From an uncultured Aquimarina sp. (lineage in GTDB: Bacteria > Bacteroidota > Bacteroidia > Flavobacteriales > Flavobacteriaceae): 64,000 nt of DNA. Each line of letters opens with the position of its first letter. Within the stretch, counting starts at the first letter, position 1. Shown in pieces: positions 28,025-37,447 of this stretch. Both the position numbers and the translations under genes were made by a program. The stretch covers positions 62,001 to 126,000 of the forward strand of contig CANLOW010000007.1 in the NCBI GenBank assembly GCA_947493035.1, read 5' to 3'. The notes beneath the pieces were generated by a model. It was not told the origin of the DNA. It saw only the letters and a program-made list of their open reading frames with translations, and did no database searches.

Positions 28025-30577
28025 ATGAGAATTTGGTTGAATAGATTTGATGTAAAAATATTACTATTATTTTGTTTAGGACTTAGTTTTATTGGGTGTA
28101 ACTCGGTGAAAAAAGTCCCAAAAAGCAAATATCTTCTTACTGAGAATAAAATCTATGTAAACGGAGAAGAAACTGACGAAAAAAATCTCTACAATTATTT
28201 AGCTCAAAAACCGAATAGAAAATTATTTGGCTATCCCCTAAAACTTCACTTTTACAACTTAGCCAAAGATAATGCAGATTCTATCTACATAAACAAACTA
28301 AACGCTAAGCCTTTAAAAAAGAAATTCTTAACTCAACTTTTATCTAAAAAGCAAGTTAATAGAATTGTTAGCAGACGCAAAGACTTTAATAACTGGAAGA
28401 AAAAAACAGGTGAAGCTCCTGTAATTATTAGTAATAAAAAAATTGAAAAGTCAAAAAAAAGACTAGAAGCTTATTTCTGGAATCGAGGATGGTTTGATGT
28501 TAGTAGTTCACATGAAATTCGTAGTATAGATAGCACCAAAGCACAAATTAATTATTATGTTAATTCTGAATCTCCTTATAAAACTTCTGAAATAGGAGTT
28601 CAAATTGAATCTAAACAAATAGATTCTGTTTATAAAAAACACTTTTCGAAAGCTTTGACTTCTGGCAATTCGTACAATACCAAAGAACTAGAAAATCACA
28701 GAAATAAAATCACAGAACGCTTAAGGAATAACGGCTTTTTTGATTTTGAAAAAGATTACATCAAATTCACTGCGGACACCATCAACAAGAATCATGAAAT
28801 CGATTTACAACTAAAGATATTTGATCGTAAAATCACTACGCAAGATTCTACTTACAGAGTACCATTTACGGCTAAAAGAATTGGAAGTATAAATGTGTAC
28901 ACGGACTATCATCTGAGAGGAAGAAACAAAGACATTCAGGATTCTAAAATTTATAATGGAATTGAGTTCTTATCCTATGGTAAGATGAAATTTAAACCCA
29001 AAGCCATCGCAGATGCTTTACAATTTACTCCTAACAGCATCTACAGTGATAGCCTAAGAACACTTACTTATAATTCGATTAACAACTTAGGTGTTTTCAA
29101 ATATCCTGTCATTAATTTCAAAAAAGACCCTTCTACTGATGACCAATTAGTGGCTGACATCCTTTTAACTCCTAAAAAGAAGTATGCCCTTAGTGTTAAT
29201 TTTGATGTTACGACCTCAACCATTCAGGATTTTGGAATAGGAATCAATGGTGCCCTAAACATCCGAAATGTATTCCGAAGAGCAGAAAACTTTGAAATAG
29301 CAGTACGAAGTAATTTTGGTGCTTCTGATGATATTGCCGAAGACAGAGATCAATTCTTTAACATTTCTGAATTCGGATTAGATGCGAAACTTAATTTTCC
29401 AAGAATTTTATTGCCTTTTGGTTTAAATCGCTGGATAAAAAAATCAAGTGCTCCGAGAACTTCGATGAAAATAAGTGCTACCTCGCAACAAAATATTGGT
29501 TTGGATAAGGAAACTGTAGCCGGTACTTACAGTTACAGCTGGAAACCTAGTACGAAAAAGTCATTCATTGTCGATGTTCTTAACCTTCAATATGTTCGAA
29601 ACTTAAATATTAACAACTATTTTAATGTTTATCGAAGTAGTTACAGAACTCTGAATACCATAGCTAAGGAAACCGATGGTATAGATTCTAATTTTTTCGA
29701 TGAAGGAGGAAACCTGACAATTAACAATGGTACCGACCAATTTATTGATGATGTTATAGCAAATCGTACTACCCTTGACCGTGACGATTTTTCAAGTATT
29801 CGAAGTATTTCTGAAAGAAGAAAGCGTTTAACAGAAAATAATCTTATCCTTAGTTCTAGCCTTAGTTTCATCTATGATAACAGGAATAATATTTATGATG
29901 AAAACTTCTTTCGATTTCGAACCAAATTAGAAAGTGCAGGAAACACATTATCATCCATAGCCCGACTAAGAAACTCTGAACCTGATGCGAACAATCAGCT
30001 AAGTCTTTTTAATGTAACTTACTCTCAATTTTTTAAAATTGAAACAGAGTTTATCAAACACTGGGATCTTGGCTATAAAAATATATTTGCCATAAGAAGC
30101 TTTATCGGAATTGCGATACCTTATGACAACTCGAATACCATTCCGTTTACCCAGAGTTATTTTGCTGGAGGATCTAATGATAATCGTGGTTGGACAGCTT
30201 ATGGCCTTGGACCAGGATCAAGTGGAGGAATCAATGACTTTAATGAAGCTAATTTCAAATTAGCATTTAACATAGAGCATCGCTTTAATATTCTTGGTGC
30301 ATTAAACGGAGCTTTTTTTGTTGATGCAGGTAATATTTGGAATATTCTTGATGATTTTGACGATGATGCTAGCCTTAATTTTGATGGACTTAAAGACCTA
30401 TCTGAACTTGGTATTGGAAGTGGTATAGGAATACGATATGATTTTAGTTTTTTTATTTTCCGCTTAGATACTGCTTTCAAAATTCATAACCCTGCATTAC
30501 AAACAGGGGAGAGATGGTTCAATAATTTATCATTAAACAAGGCTGTTTTCAACATTGGAATCAACTATCCGTTCTAA
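28025..30577 (+). CDS. tamL: TamL-like BamA/TamA-family outer-membrane lipoprotein
   Basis: 850 residues. Lipoprotein signal with lipobox FIGC (C25), two or three POTRA-like repeats in the first ~380 residues, and a C-terminal 16-strand Omp85 barrel with the typical SYFAGGSNDNRGWTAYGLGP and a final NIGINYPF strand. In Bacteroidota the lipidated TamA homologue is called TamL and works with TamB in outer-membrane assembly. No tamB is adjacent here. A promoter lies within the divergent neighbour's first codons. Confidence 0.88.
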   Translation: MRIWLNRFDVKILLLFCLGLSFIGCNSVKKVPKSKYLLTENKIYVNGEETDEKNLYNYLAQKPNRKLFGYPLKLHFYNLAKDNADSIYINKLNAKPLKKKFLTQLLSKKQVNRIVSRRKDFNNWKKKTGEAPVIISNKKIEKSKKRLEAYFWNRGWFDVSSSHEIRSIDSTKAQINYYVNSESPYKTSEIGVQIESKQIDSVYKKHFSKALTSGNSYNTKELENHRNKITERLRNNGFFDFEKDYIKFTADTINKNHEIDLQLKIFDRKITTQDSTYRVPFTAKRIGSINVYTDYHLRGRNKDIQDSKIYNGIEFLSYGKMKFKPKAIADALQFTPNSIYSDSLRTLTYNSINNLGVFKYPVINFKKDPSTDDQLVADILLTPKKKYALSVNFDVTTSTIQDFGIGINGALNIRNVFRRAENFEIAVRSNFGASDDIAEDRDQFFNISEFGLDAKLNFPRILLPFGLNRWIKKSSAPRTSMKISATSQQNIGLDKETVAGTYSYSWKPSTKKSFIVDVLNLQYVRNLNINNYFNVYRSSYRTLNTIAKETDGIDSNFFDEGGNLTINNGTDQFIDDVIANRTTLDRDDFSSIRSISERRKRLTENNLILSSSLSFIYDNRNNIYDENFFRFRTKLESAGNTLSSIARLRNSEPDANNQLSLFNVTYSQFFKIETEFIKHWDLGYKNIFAIRSFIGIAIPYDNSNTIPFTQSYFAGGSNDNRGWTAYGLGPGSSGGINDFNEANFKLAFNIEHRFNILGALNGAFFVDAGNIWNILDDFDDDASLNFDGLKDLSELGIGSGIGIRYDFSFFIFRLDTAFKIHNPALQTGERWFNNLSLNKAVFNIGINYPF

Positions 30578-30601
30578 ACCTAACAAAACAGTAGGATTTA
30601 C

Positions 30602-30609
30602 TATATTTG
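30602..30609 (+). promoter_or_regulatory. -7 element of the TIGR03643 gene
   Basis: TATATTTG fits TAnnTTTG, 16 bp before the TTG start at 30626. No TTG at the 19-bp spacing. Confidence 0.5.
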
Positions 30610-30625
30610 TCTAAACATTATCCTA

Positions 30626-30919
30626 TTGACTTTTAATAAAACTACACCTACTTTCAACGAAAGAGAGCTTGATCGAATTATAGAAATGGCATGGGAAGAT
30701 CGCACCCCTTTCGAAGCAATTACTTTTCAATTTGGCATTTCAGAACAACAAGTTATAAAATTAATGCGAGCTGAAATGAAACCACAAAGTTTCAGACGTT
30801 GGAGAAAAAGAGTGCAAGGGCGTTCTACCAAGCATCAATATTTAAGAACTGATGGTGTGACTAGATTTAAATGCTCTAGACAACGCCAGATTACAGGAAA
30901 TAAAATTTCGAAAAGGTAA
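30626..30919 (+). CDS. TIGR03643 / DUF2805 family protein
   Basis: 97 residues from a TTG start; there is no ATG before the conserved region. The sequence ELDRIIEMAWEDRTPFEAITFQFG and the basic end (FRRWRKRVQGRSTKHQYL, then RFKCSRQRQI) match the small basic TIGR03643/DUF2805 family, which has a helix-turn-helix-like look (FGISEQQVIKLMRAEM). The role is unknown. It overlaps the HAD phosphatase start by 1 bp (TAATG), so translation is coupled. Confidence 0.82.
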   Translation: MTFNKTTPTFNERELDRIIEMAWEDRTPFEAITFQFGISEQQVIKLMRAEMKPQSFRRWRKRVQGRSTKHQYLRTDGVTRFKCSRQRQITGNKISKR

Positions 30920-31719
30920 TGAATATTCGAATTGTTTTTTCTGATATTGACGGTACTTTAATCAATAGCGAACGTACCCTATCTAAACGGACTATAGACA
31001 TATTCAAGTCTATAAAAGACCATATTCCTATTGTTCTTATTTCTGCGAGAATGCCTAAAGCTATGAGGCATTTACAAAAAGTAGGAGGTATTGAAGATCA
31101 ACCTATAATTGCTTATAACGGAGGTCTAGTAATAGTAAATAACAAAGTGGTACATTCTACGGAAATCCCAAACGATATTTCTTCTATTATTACTCAATTC
31201 GACCCTAATATACATTTCAGTCTCTATCATAACGATGATTGGTATATCCCTAAAAAAGACTATTGGGCTTTACGTGAAATCAATAATACTAAGGTAAACG
31301 CAACCGTATTATCTAATCCAGAAGTATTATCACTTTGGAATAAAAGCAATATTGGTGCTCATAAAATAATGTGTATGGGAAATATTGATGATATAGATCG
31401 ATTGGCTGCTTTCTTAAAAAAAGATTACCAAGATAAGTTACACATCTACCGTTCGAAGTCTACTTACATAGAAATATCCCCAAAAGAAATATCAAAAAAA
31501 ACGGCTGTCATCTATTTACTGGATAATCTTTACTCTTCAATTCCACTAAGTGAAGTTGCCGCATTTGGTGATAACTACAATGACATGGAAATGCTTAGTA
31601 ATGTTGGTTTTGGTGTAGCTGTTGCCAATGCCAAAAAAGAAGTTAAACAAGTGGCTAAATACCATACAGAATCTGGTACTGAAGATGGTGTGGCTCTATT
31701 TTTAGAGCGTCATATTTAG
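30919..31719 (+). CDS. HAD phosphatase, Cof family
   Basis: 266 residues. Motif I is FSDIDGTLINSERTL (D9, D11); motif II threonine/serine region VLISARMPKAM; cap domain about 85-190; motif IV GDNYNDMEMLSNVGFGVAVANA. Cof-type (subclass IIB) enzymes dephosphorylate sugar phosphates, nucleotides or vitamins in the cytoplasm; the substrate is unknown. It is coupled to the upstream gene and followed 9 bp later by the M61 peptidase. Confidence 0.9.
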   Translation: MNIRIVFSDIDGTLINSERTLSKRTIDIFKSIKDHIPIVLISARMPKAMRHLQKVGGIEDQPIIAYNGGLVIVNNKVVHSTEIPNDISSIITQFDPNIHFSLYHNDDWYIPKKDYWALREINNTKVNATVLSNPEVLSLWNKSNIGAHKIMCMGNIDDIDRLAAFLKKDYQDKLHIYRSKSTYIEISPKEISKKTAVIYLLDNLYSSIPLSEVAAFGDNYNDMEMLSNVGFGVAVANAKKEVKQVAKYHTESGTEDGVALFLERHI

Positions 31720-31728
31720 ATATATTAT

Positions 31729-33579
31729 ATGAAGTTTTTTTTTAGAATATCCTTTTTACTATTACTAATTATAGGCTGTAAATCACATGTAACGATCCCT
31801 ACTGCGACGACTAATATTAATAAAATAATTATCGATGCTTACGATACTTCAGACGATACTGTCAAAGTAAATTTTTACCCCGCAAAGCAACAACAGGAAG
31901 AGGTTAGCTTTTTTATTCCTAAAATTATACCTGGCACATATACTATAGATAATTATGGCCAATTTTTAGAAAACATAAAAGCCTTCGATATATCTGGAAA
32001 TGAATTAAAAATAATCCAAAAAGACACTAGTCAATGGAATATTTCCAATGCTAAAAAACTACATAAAATAGAATATATAGTAAATGACAGTTATGATATC
32101 GAAGAGGACCATGACGTTTTCTCTCCTGCAGGAACCAATATAGAACACCATCGCAATTACATCCTTAATCTTCATGGTTTTGTTGGTTATCTAAATAATC
32201 AAACAAACATTCCTTATCAAGTAAAAATAAAGCACCATAAAAACTTACATCTTGGATGCTCGTACCCTACTACGTCTTCTGAAGAGACCACAAATATTAC
32301 AGAAAAAGCGTTCCATTTCGATCGCTACGCTTCTGTAATTGATAACCCTATTTTCCTTAGCCGCTACGAAACAGAAAGTTTTAACGTAAATGATATTACC
32401 GTTAACCTTGGAGTACATTCTAGTAACAAAAATATTTCTGCCAAAAAATTACTACCGAGTATGCAGAAAATGATGAGCGCCCAAAAACACTTTATGGGTG
32501 ACATTAACCACACAAATACCTACAGTATCTTTCTTTATTTAGCAAAAAGAGGCACTAGATACCCCAAAGGTTTTGGTGCATTAGAACATAACAATTCTAC
32601 AGTTGTTGTTCTTCCTGTCGATTTACCTTTTCATAAAATTGAAAAACACTTAATCGATATTGTATCTCATGAATTCTTCCATATCATCACTCCGTTAGCT
32701 ATACATTCTAAAGAAATTCATGATTTTAATTATAATACCCCTAAAATGTCAAAACATCTTTGGCTTTATGAAGGGGTTACTGAATATTTTGCTCATTTAT
32801 TTCAAGTAGAAGAAGGGCTTATTGATAAAAAAGAATTCTTTAAAAGAATCTCTAAAAAAATTGAGGCCTCTAAAAAATATCAAGACGACTTATCTTTTAC
32901 AGTTATGAGTAAACACATATTGGAAGATACTTACAAACCAAATTATCCTAACGTATACGAAAAAGGAGCATTAATAGCCATGTGTGTAGATATCCTAATT
33001 AGAGAACATTCTAATGGAGAAAAAACAATATTAGACATGATGAAAACCTTATCGAACACCTATGGAAAAGATAAGCCTTTTGACGATGAACAGCTTTTTT
33101 CGATTATTAAGAACATTACCAATCCTGCTGTTTTTGATTTCTTAAAAGAATATGTAGAAAAAGGAACTCCTATTGACTATGGCTCTTTTCTAAATAAAGT
33201 TGGTGTTTCCTTGGAAAAAGAAACAGAAGAGATAGGTTATCTTCAGCATGGTGATATTTATTATATATCTCCTGATGAAACTAATAACGAAATTTACTTT
33301 AACGAAATGGCCCTTAAAAGTAGTTTTTTAAGAAAATTAGGTATTAAAGAGAAAGATGTTTTAGTGGCAGTCAACAACAAAAAATTTGACCTCAATAATG
33401 CTAAACACTTATTAAATCTTTCTCTAAACTGGAATATTGGCACTGAAGTTTCTTTTACCGTTAGAAGAAACGAGGAAGTCCTTACTTATAATACACTTAT
33501 CGAAAATACCCCACAAGAAACACATCCTTCAATCGTAAATAAAGAAGTTGAATCAAAAAACTTAGTTAAATATTTATAA
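31729..33579 (+). CDS. M61-family peptidase lipoprotein with PDZ domain
   Basis: 616 residues. Lipobox IIGC (C17). The N-terminal beta domain (about 25-190) is followed by a zinc peptidase domain with HEFFH at about 314-318 and the third ligand E near 348 (LWLYEGVTEYF), as in M61 glycyl aminopeptidases, and then a PDZ-like segment (about 525-585: LKSSFLRKLGIKEKDVLVAV). It would cleave peptides at the periplasmic or outer surface. It converges on the amine oxidase gene, with a 6-bp overlap. Confidence 0.9.
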   Translation: MKFFFRISFLLLLIIGCKSHVTIPTATTNINKIIIDAYDTSDDTVKVNFYPAKQQQEEVSFFIPKIIPGTYTIDNYGQFLENIKAFDISGNELKIIQKDTSQWNISNAKKLHKIEYIVNDSYDIEEDHDVFSPAGTNIEHHRNYILNLHGFVGYLNNQTNIPYQVKIKHHKNLHLGCSYPTTSSEETTNITEKAFHFDRYASVIDNPIFLSRYETESFNVNDITVNLGVHSSNKNISAKKLLPSMQKMMSAQKHFMGDINHTNTYSIFLYLAKRGTRYPKGFGALEHNNSTVVVLPVDLPFHKIEKHLIDIVSHEFFHIITPLAIHSKEIHDFNYNTPKMSKHLWLYEGVTEYFAHLFQVEEGLIDKKEFFKRISKKIEASKKYQDDLSFTVMSKHILEDTYKPNYPNVYEKGALIAMCVDILIREHSNGEKTILDMMKTLSNTYGKDKPFDDEQLFSIIKNITNPAVFDFLKEYVEKGTPIDYGSFLNKVGVSLEKETEEIGYLQHGDIYYISPDETNNEIYFNEMALKSSFLRKLGIKEKDVLVAVNNKKFDLNNAKHLLNLSLNWNIGTEVSFTVRRNEEVLTYNTLIENTPQETHPSIVNKEVESKNLVKYL

Positions 33580-34623
33580 CATTTTTACAATTTCTAAAGC
33601 TCTAATTACGGCTCCTTCCATATAACCTGCATAATCACTAGCCGTTTCTGTACCTGCTATAAAAAATGTATTACCCCATAAAGGCTTCTGATATCCAGGG
33701 TGACCATTATTTTGATGAGGACTCAAAAATGTAGCATTAGGAAACAAGGTTAATGGTTCTTCATTCCAAACTTTTTCTTCATAAGACACTAATTGTTCCT
33801 TTACTTCTTCACCGAAAAATTTATGAAGCTGCTTCAACACTTTTTCTTGGCGAATAGCTTGAGATTCCTGTGCCAGCCTTCCATTTAAAAACCCCATCAA
33901 TGCAAATGTTTTTCCATCAGCACTGGTATGATCGTACAATTCTGTAAAAGGACCGACATGACTAAAACCTACTCCCGAAAGTCCCTGAGATTTCCAAAAT
34001 GGACTTTTAAAAACAACAGCACATTTAATCGAATCTTGCATCCAAGTATGTGTTGTATTTGCTAAAGAAGCAATTTCCTCTGGCAACTCTGGTACAAATG
34101 AAATCGTATTTACTAATAATTGAGGGGGTAAAGTCGACACAAGCTTATCTACATATAACTCGCCTGTTGCCGTAGTTAACTTTATTTTTTCTCCTTCTTT
34201 AATTACAGCCAATACTTTTGTATCTAAGTAAGCTTCATCTTTTGTCAATTGACCAGCTAGCTTTTCTATAAATTGAAAAGTACCTTCTTTAGTACGATAA
34301 CTGATTTCTTGATTAGGTGGTAACTGAAAACGTTGCGGTTCATTAGTATTCATAGCTTCAAACAATGCATCTCCATCCATTTGTTGCTCAAAGAAATCTA
34401 TATTAAGCTCTTTCCCTAAAGCTATTAAATTCTTATTGTACCTCCATAACCATGTCGCACCAAGTTCAACTTTTGTCCCTTCTACATCTTTTGTAAAAAT
34501 ACGACCTCCAAACCTATCATTTGCTTCTAATAATTTAATAGAAAAGCCTGCTTTTTTCAACTTACTAGCTAAGGTCAAACCACATAAGCCACCTCCAATA
34601 ATACCAATAGTCTCTTTTTTCAT
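33574..34623 (-). CDS. FAD-dependent amine oxidase-like protein
   Basis: 349 residues. The FAD-binding motif is IGIIGGGLCGLTLASKLKKA followed by LLEANDRFGGRIFT; the C-terminal end FIAGTETASDYAGYMEGAVI is the second flavin motif of the flavin amine oxidase / protoporphyrinogen oxidase superfamily. Shorter than monoamine oxidases (about 450-500). The substrate is unknown. It lies downstream of an SDR and a TetR gene on the same strand but behind a terminator-like hairpin (34644-34675). Confidence 0.87.
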   Translation of the reverse strand: MKKETIGIIGGGLCGLTLASKLKKAGFSIKLLEANDRFGGRIFTKDVEGTKVELGATWLWRYNKNLIALGKELNIDFFEQQMDGDALFEAMNTNEPQRFQLPPNQEISYRTKEGTFQFIEKLAGQLTKDEAYLDTKVLAVIKEGEKIKLTTATGELYVDKLVSTLPPQLLVNTISFVPELPEEIASLANTTHTWMQDSIKCAVVFKSPFWKSQGLSGVGFSHVGPFTELYDHTSADGKTFALMGFLNGRLAQESQAIRQEKVLKQLHKFFGEEVKEQLVSYEEKVWNEEPLTLFPNATFLSPHQNNGHPGYQKPLWGNTFFIAGTETASDYAGYMEGAVIRALEIVKML

Positions 34624-34643
34624 CTACTATAAAAATATAAAAA

Positions 34644-34675
34644 GGTTGGGAAGTATAATTAACTACTTCCCAACC
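34644..34675 (-). terminator. Terminator after the SDR gene
   Basis: 12-bp perfect stem (GGTTGGGAAGTA with TACTTCCCAACC) and 8-nt loop; the A-rich left flank gives a U-run on the minus strand. It lies between the SDR and amine oxidase genes. Confidence 0.75.
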
Positions 34676-34735
34676 AACTAACACTAATTACCCTGACAAC
34701 ACAAATACATGTATAATGTACCTTGAAATTTATTC

Positions 34736-35479
34736 TTAGTTTCTTCCTGCAATTACACCTCCATCAACATCCCAGATAGCTCCTGTTACCCATGAAGTTT
34801 TATCTGACAATAAGAAAATAATACTATTCGCTACGTCTTCAGCTAAACCATTTCTACCAATTGGGTGAAAACCATGAAAACCTTCTAACGCTTTATCAGC
34901 TTCTTCTTTCCCTCCAAACACTCCATGATAAACAGGTGTAGCTACTACTGCTGGTGAAACAGCATTTACACGAATTCCGTGATCTGCTAATTCCATCGCT
35001 AAATGTTGTGTTAATGAATGTAAACCTGCTTTTTGCATAGAATATGCAGAAGATGGTGTTGCCTTAACAGCTTGTTTAGCCCACATAGACCCTACATTTA
35101 CTATAGATCCTCCTTTAGAATCTTTCATTTTTTTAGCCGCAGCTTGAGTGATAAAAAAGAAACCTCTATTTAAATCTAAATAAGAATTATAGTCTTCTAA
35201 AGTGTGATCTAAAAATGACTTAGGGCCGAAAATACCTGAAGAATTCACTAAGAAATCTAAGTTATCCCAACCTGCAATAGTAGTTGCTAAACCATCGATA
35301 TCGGCTTGATTTGTAATGTCTACTTTATGTTTTTTCACTCCTTCTAATGTCACTTTATCTGTACTTCTTCCTACAATATGCACTTCTGCACCTTCTGCTA
35401 ATAAAGCACTTGCCGTTTGTAATCCGATTCCACTAGTTCCACCAATGATTAAAGCTCTTTTTCCTGAAAAATTTCCCAT
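34736..35479 (-). CDS. Short-chain dehydrogenase/reductase (SDR)
   Basis: 247 residues, classical SDR. Cofactor loop [11 protein letters not shown] near the N-terminus, NSSG at the substrate side, catalytic serine in NVGSMWAKQ and the YSMQK active site (Y and K four apart), then [15 protein letters not shown]. Oxidises or reduces an unknown alcohol/carbonyl with NAD(P)H. A palindromic operator-like site at 35510-35527, matching one before the adjacent tetR gene, suggests control by that repressor. Confidence 0.92.
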   Translation of the reverse strand: MGNFSGKRALIIGGTSGIGLQTASALLAEGAEVHIVGRSTDKVTLEGVKKHKVDITNQADIDGLATTIAGWDNLDFLVNSSGIFGPKSFLDHTLEDYNSYLDLNRGFFFITQAAAKKMKDSKGGSIVNVGSMWAKQAVKATPSSAYSMQKAGLHSLTQHLAMELADHGIRVNAVSPAVVATPVYHGVFGGKEEADKALEGFHGFHPIGRNGLAEDVANSIIFLLSDKTSWVTGAIWDVDGGVIAGRN

Positions 35480-35509
35480 GATTTTTTTTTAAATTTTTTT
35501 AAATAAATT

Positions 35510-35527
35510 AAACAAACAAGTCTGTCT
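35510..35527 (-). promoter_or_regulatory. Putative TetR operator upstream of the SDR gene
   Basis: On the minus strand AGACAGAC, TT, GTTTGTTT: half-sites match at 6 of 8 positions. The core (CAGAC-TT-GTTTG) differs by one base from the site before tetR. Confidence 0.6.
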
Positions 35528-35528
35528 A

Positions 35529-35579
35529 AATTTTATCAAAAATAAAAGACTTTTCAAGTCTTTTATTTTTGATAAAATT
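35529..35579 (-). terminator. Long perfect hairpin after the TetR gene
   Basis: 24-bp perfect stem with a 3-nt loop, A/T-rich at its ends, starting 11 bp past the tetR stop. It separates tetR from the SDR promoter. Confidence 0.85.
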
Positions 35580-35589
35580 ATAATTATTT

Positions 35590-36153
35590 CTACATCAATA
35601 ACTTTTGACACATTGAACGTGCACTTTCAATAGGCCATCTTTCTTGATGTAAATAACTTTCCGCTACAGCAGATTCATATAACAAATAAATTTGTTTGGC
35701 TATCATTGAGATTTTATCTTCATCATATGTTGGCTTATTATCTCTTAAAAGCTTTTCTATGATTTGGATTAATCCTTTTTTCTGCCCTTGAATCTCTACA
35801 CGTATCTTCTCGTTTTCTTGTGGCAATTCAGAAACTGTTCGTATACACCAACATCCCGTAAAATCCACATCTTCGTAAAATTCTAGAAGAAATTCAAACA
35901 AACCTAAAATTTGTTGATCCCCCTTCTCTTTACTAGTACAAAACTCTTTTAAAGCTTCGACGAACACGATATCTTTGTGTTGTAAATAAGCAATACATAT
36001 ATCATCTTTGGATCTAAAATGACTATACAATGTTGCTTTAGCAATACCCGCCTCTGCAATTATCTCATTGATACCTGTCAAATTATACCCTTTCTTGTAA
36101 AACAAACGTGATGCTGTTTCTACAATTTCCTTTCTTGTATCTCTTTTACTCAC
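35590..36153 (-). CDS. TetR-family transcriptional regulator
   Basis: 187 residues. The N-terminal DNA-binding domain reads TRKEIVETASRLFYKKGYNL then AGIAKATLYSHFRSKDDICI, a canonical TetR helix-turn-helix. The C-terminal domain is of the TetR_C YvdT/YxaF kind (WCIRTVSELPQENEKIRV). Start is GTG at 36153. The promoter (TTG 36186-36188, N20, TATATTTG 36158-36165) ends so close to this codon that the message may be leaderless. A palindrome covers the -33 element, implying autorepression. The likely target is the next gene, an SDR. Confidence 0.93.
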   Translation of the reverse strand: MSKRDTRKEIVETASRLFYKKGYNLTGINEIIAEAGIAKATLYSHFRSKDDICIAYLQHKDIVFVEALKEFCTSKEKGDQQILGLFEFLLEFYEDVDFTGCWCIRTVSELPQENEKIRVEIQGQKKGLIQIIEKLLRDNKPTYDEDKISMIAKQIYLLYESAVAESYLHQERWPIESARSMCQKLLM

Positions 36154-36157
36154 AATG

Positions 36158-36188
36158 CAAATATAAAACCATTTTTTAAACCAGACAA
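36158..36188 (-). promoter_or_regulatory. Promoter of the TetR gene
   Basis: Minus strand TTG at 36186-36188, 20-bp spacer, TATATTTG at 36158-36165. The GTG start is 4 bp further on. Confidence 0.7.
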
Positions 36189-36196
36189 GTCTGTTC
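36179..36196 (-). promoter_or_regulatory. Putative TetR operator, autoregulatory
   Basis: Perfect core palindrome CAGAC-TT-GTCTG (36182-36193) with partly matching flanks, overlapping the -33 TTG of the tetR promoter. Confidence 0.65.
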
Positions 36197-36469
36197 GTTT
36201 TTTTTATATAACTTTATTATTAGAATAAAAATTTGATTTCTATATAGTAAGAAAACTACTATGGGTTTATTACACCAATAAAAAACAAACTAGCCAAAAA
36301 CATAGTACATTGCAATGCTTTCAATAAACCTAAAAGTTCTATTTGAACCTCAAAAGGTATATCACTAAGGTTTAATAAAAATTCTGTTTGTAGAATTAGA
36401 CTTTACAATCAATAATTAAATATTTGATTTTTCATATATTATCATTTATACACTATTAACATATAACAA

Positions 36470-37312
36470 TTGCACCCTAATAATCCTTTCATTGACGACT
36501 ACCCTTTCGAAGATTTAGTATCCACATCTCCGGAATTAGCTTCATTTGTTTTCAAAAATATTTATGGGAATTATACGATAAAATTTAGTGACAAAGAAGC
36601 TGTTAAAGCGCTCAACAAAGCGTTGTTGAAAAATCACTACAACTTAGATTGGAACATTCCCCAAGGAAACCTTTGTCCTCCAATACCCGGTCGCCTAGAT
36701 TACCTTCTACATATTAAAGACCTATGTTCTAAGAAAGACATCCATCTATTAGATATAGGTACTGGAGCTAACCTCATATACCCTATTCTCGGCACTTGTC
36801 ACTTTAACTGGAAGTGTACTGCTAGTGAAGTTGACTTACATTCACTTGAAAATGCAAAACAAATCATTGAAAACAATTCTACATTAAAAAACATAAACCT
36901 TAGACATCAGAAATACAAGACAAAGATTTTTGAAACTCTTATTAAAACTGATGATTATTTCGATGTTATGGTATGCAATCCTCCTTTTTTTAAAAATAGC
37001 ATCAATGCTCAAAATAACAATCTAAGAAAAAACAAGAATCTTCAACTAAAAGAAAAGGACAATTTAAATTTCGGAGGAAAGTCTAATGAACTTTGGTACA
37101 AGGGAGGAGAAGAAGCTTTTGTAAAAAAAATGGCTGAAGAGAGTGCTTCATTTAAAAGACAAATAGGCTGGTTTACTTCTTTAGTTTCTAAAAAAGAACA
37201 CCTAAAAAACATTAAACGTGCCATTAACAAAACCAAACCAACTGAAGTTCGTATTGTTGAGATGGAACAAGGAAACAAAAAAAGTCGATTTATTGCTTGG
37301 ACATTCCTTTAG
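36470..37312 (+). CDS. rlmF: 23S rRNA (adenine-1618-N6)-methyltransferase RlmF
   Basis: 280 residues from TTG 36470; the start MHPNNPF is what RlmF proteins show. CPPIPGRLDYLLHIKDL precedes the SAM-binding LLDIGTGANLIYPILG and the amino-methyltransferase motif MVCNPPFFKN, then GGKSNELWYKGGEEAFV. It methylates the N6 of A1618 in 23S rRNA (E. coli numbering). Single gene. Confidence 0.93.
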   Translation: MHPNNPFIDDYPFEDLVSTSPELASFVFKNIYGNYTIKFSDKEAVKALNKALLKNHYNLDWNIPQGNLCPPIPGRLDYLLHIKDLCSKKDIHLLDIGTGANLIYPILGTCHFNWKCTASEVDLHSLENAKQIIENNSTLKNINLRHQKYKTKIFETLIKTDDYFDVMVCNPPFFKNSINAQNNNLRKNKNLQLKEKDNLNFGGKSNELWYKGGEEAFVKKMAEESASFKRQIGWFTSLVSKKEHLKNIKRAINKTKPTEVRIVEMEQGNKKSRFIAWTFL

Positions 37313-37447
37313 TAACTAAGAAGGTCAAAGAATTTACTTACAAAAGAACTATTATATCTTATTTAAATTCTGTTTTCAATAATTTTATTGAAACATAGAT
37401 AGGTAATTTCTGATCAAAGGAAACACTTATCAAATCACTAGATTATA

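Larger units (their letters stand above)
36154..36469. other. Divergent intergenic region, tetR / rlmF
   Basis: 316 bp. It contains the tetR promoter and operator at its left end. The rest is AT-rich; I see no further gene and no clear rlmF promoter box. Confidence 0.55.
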
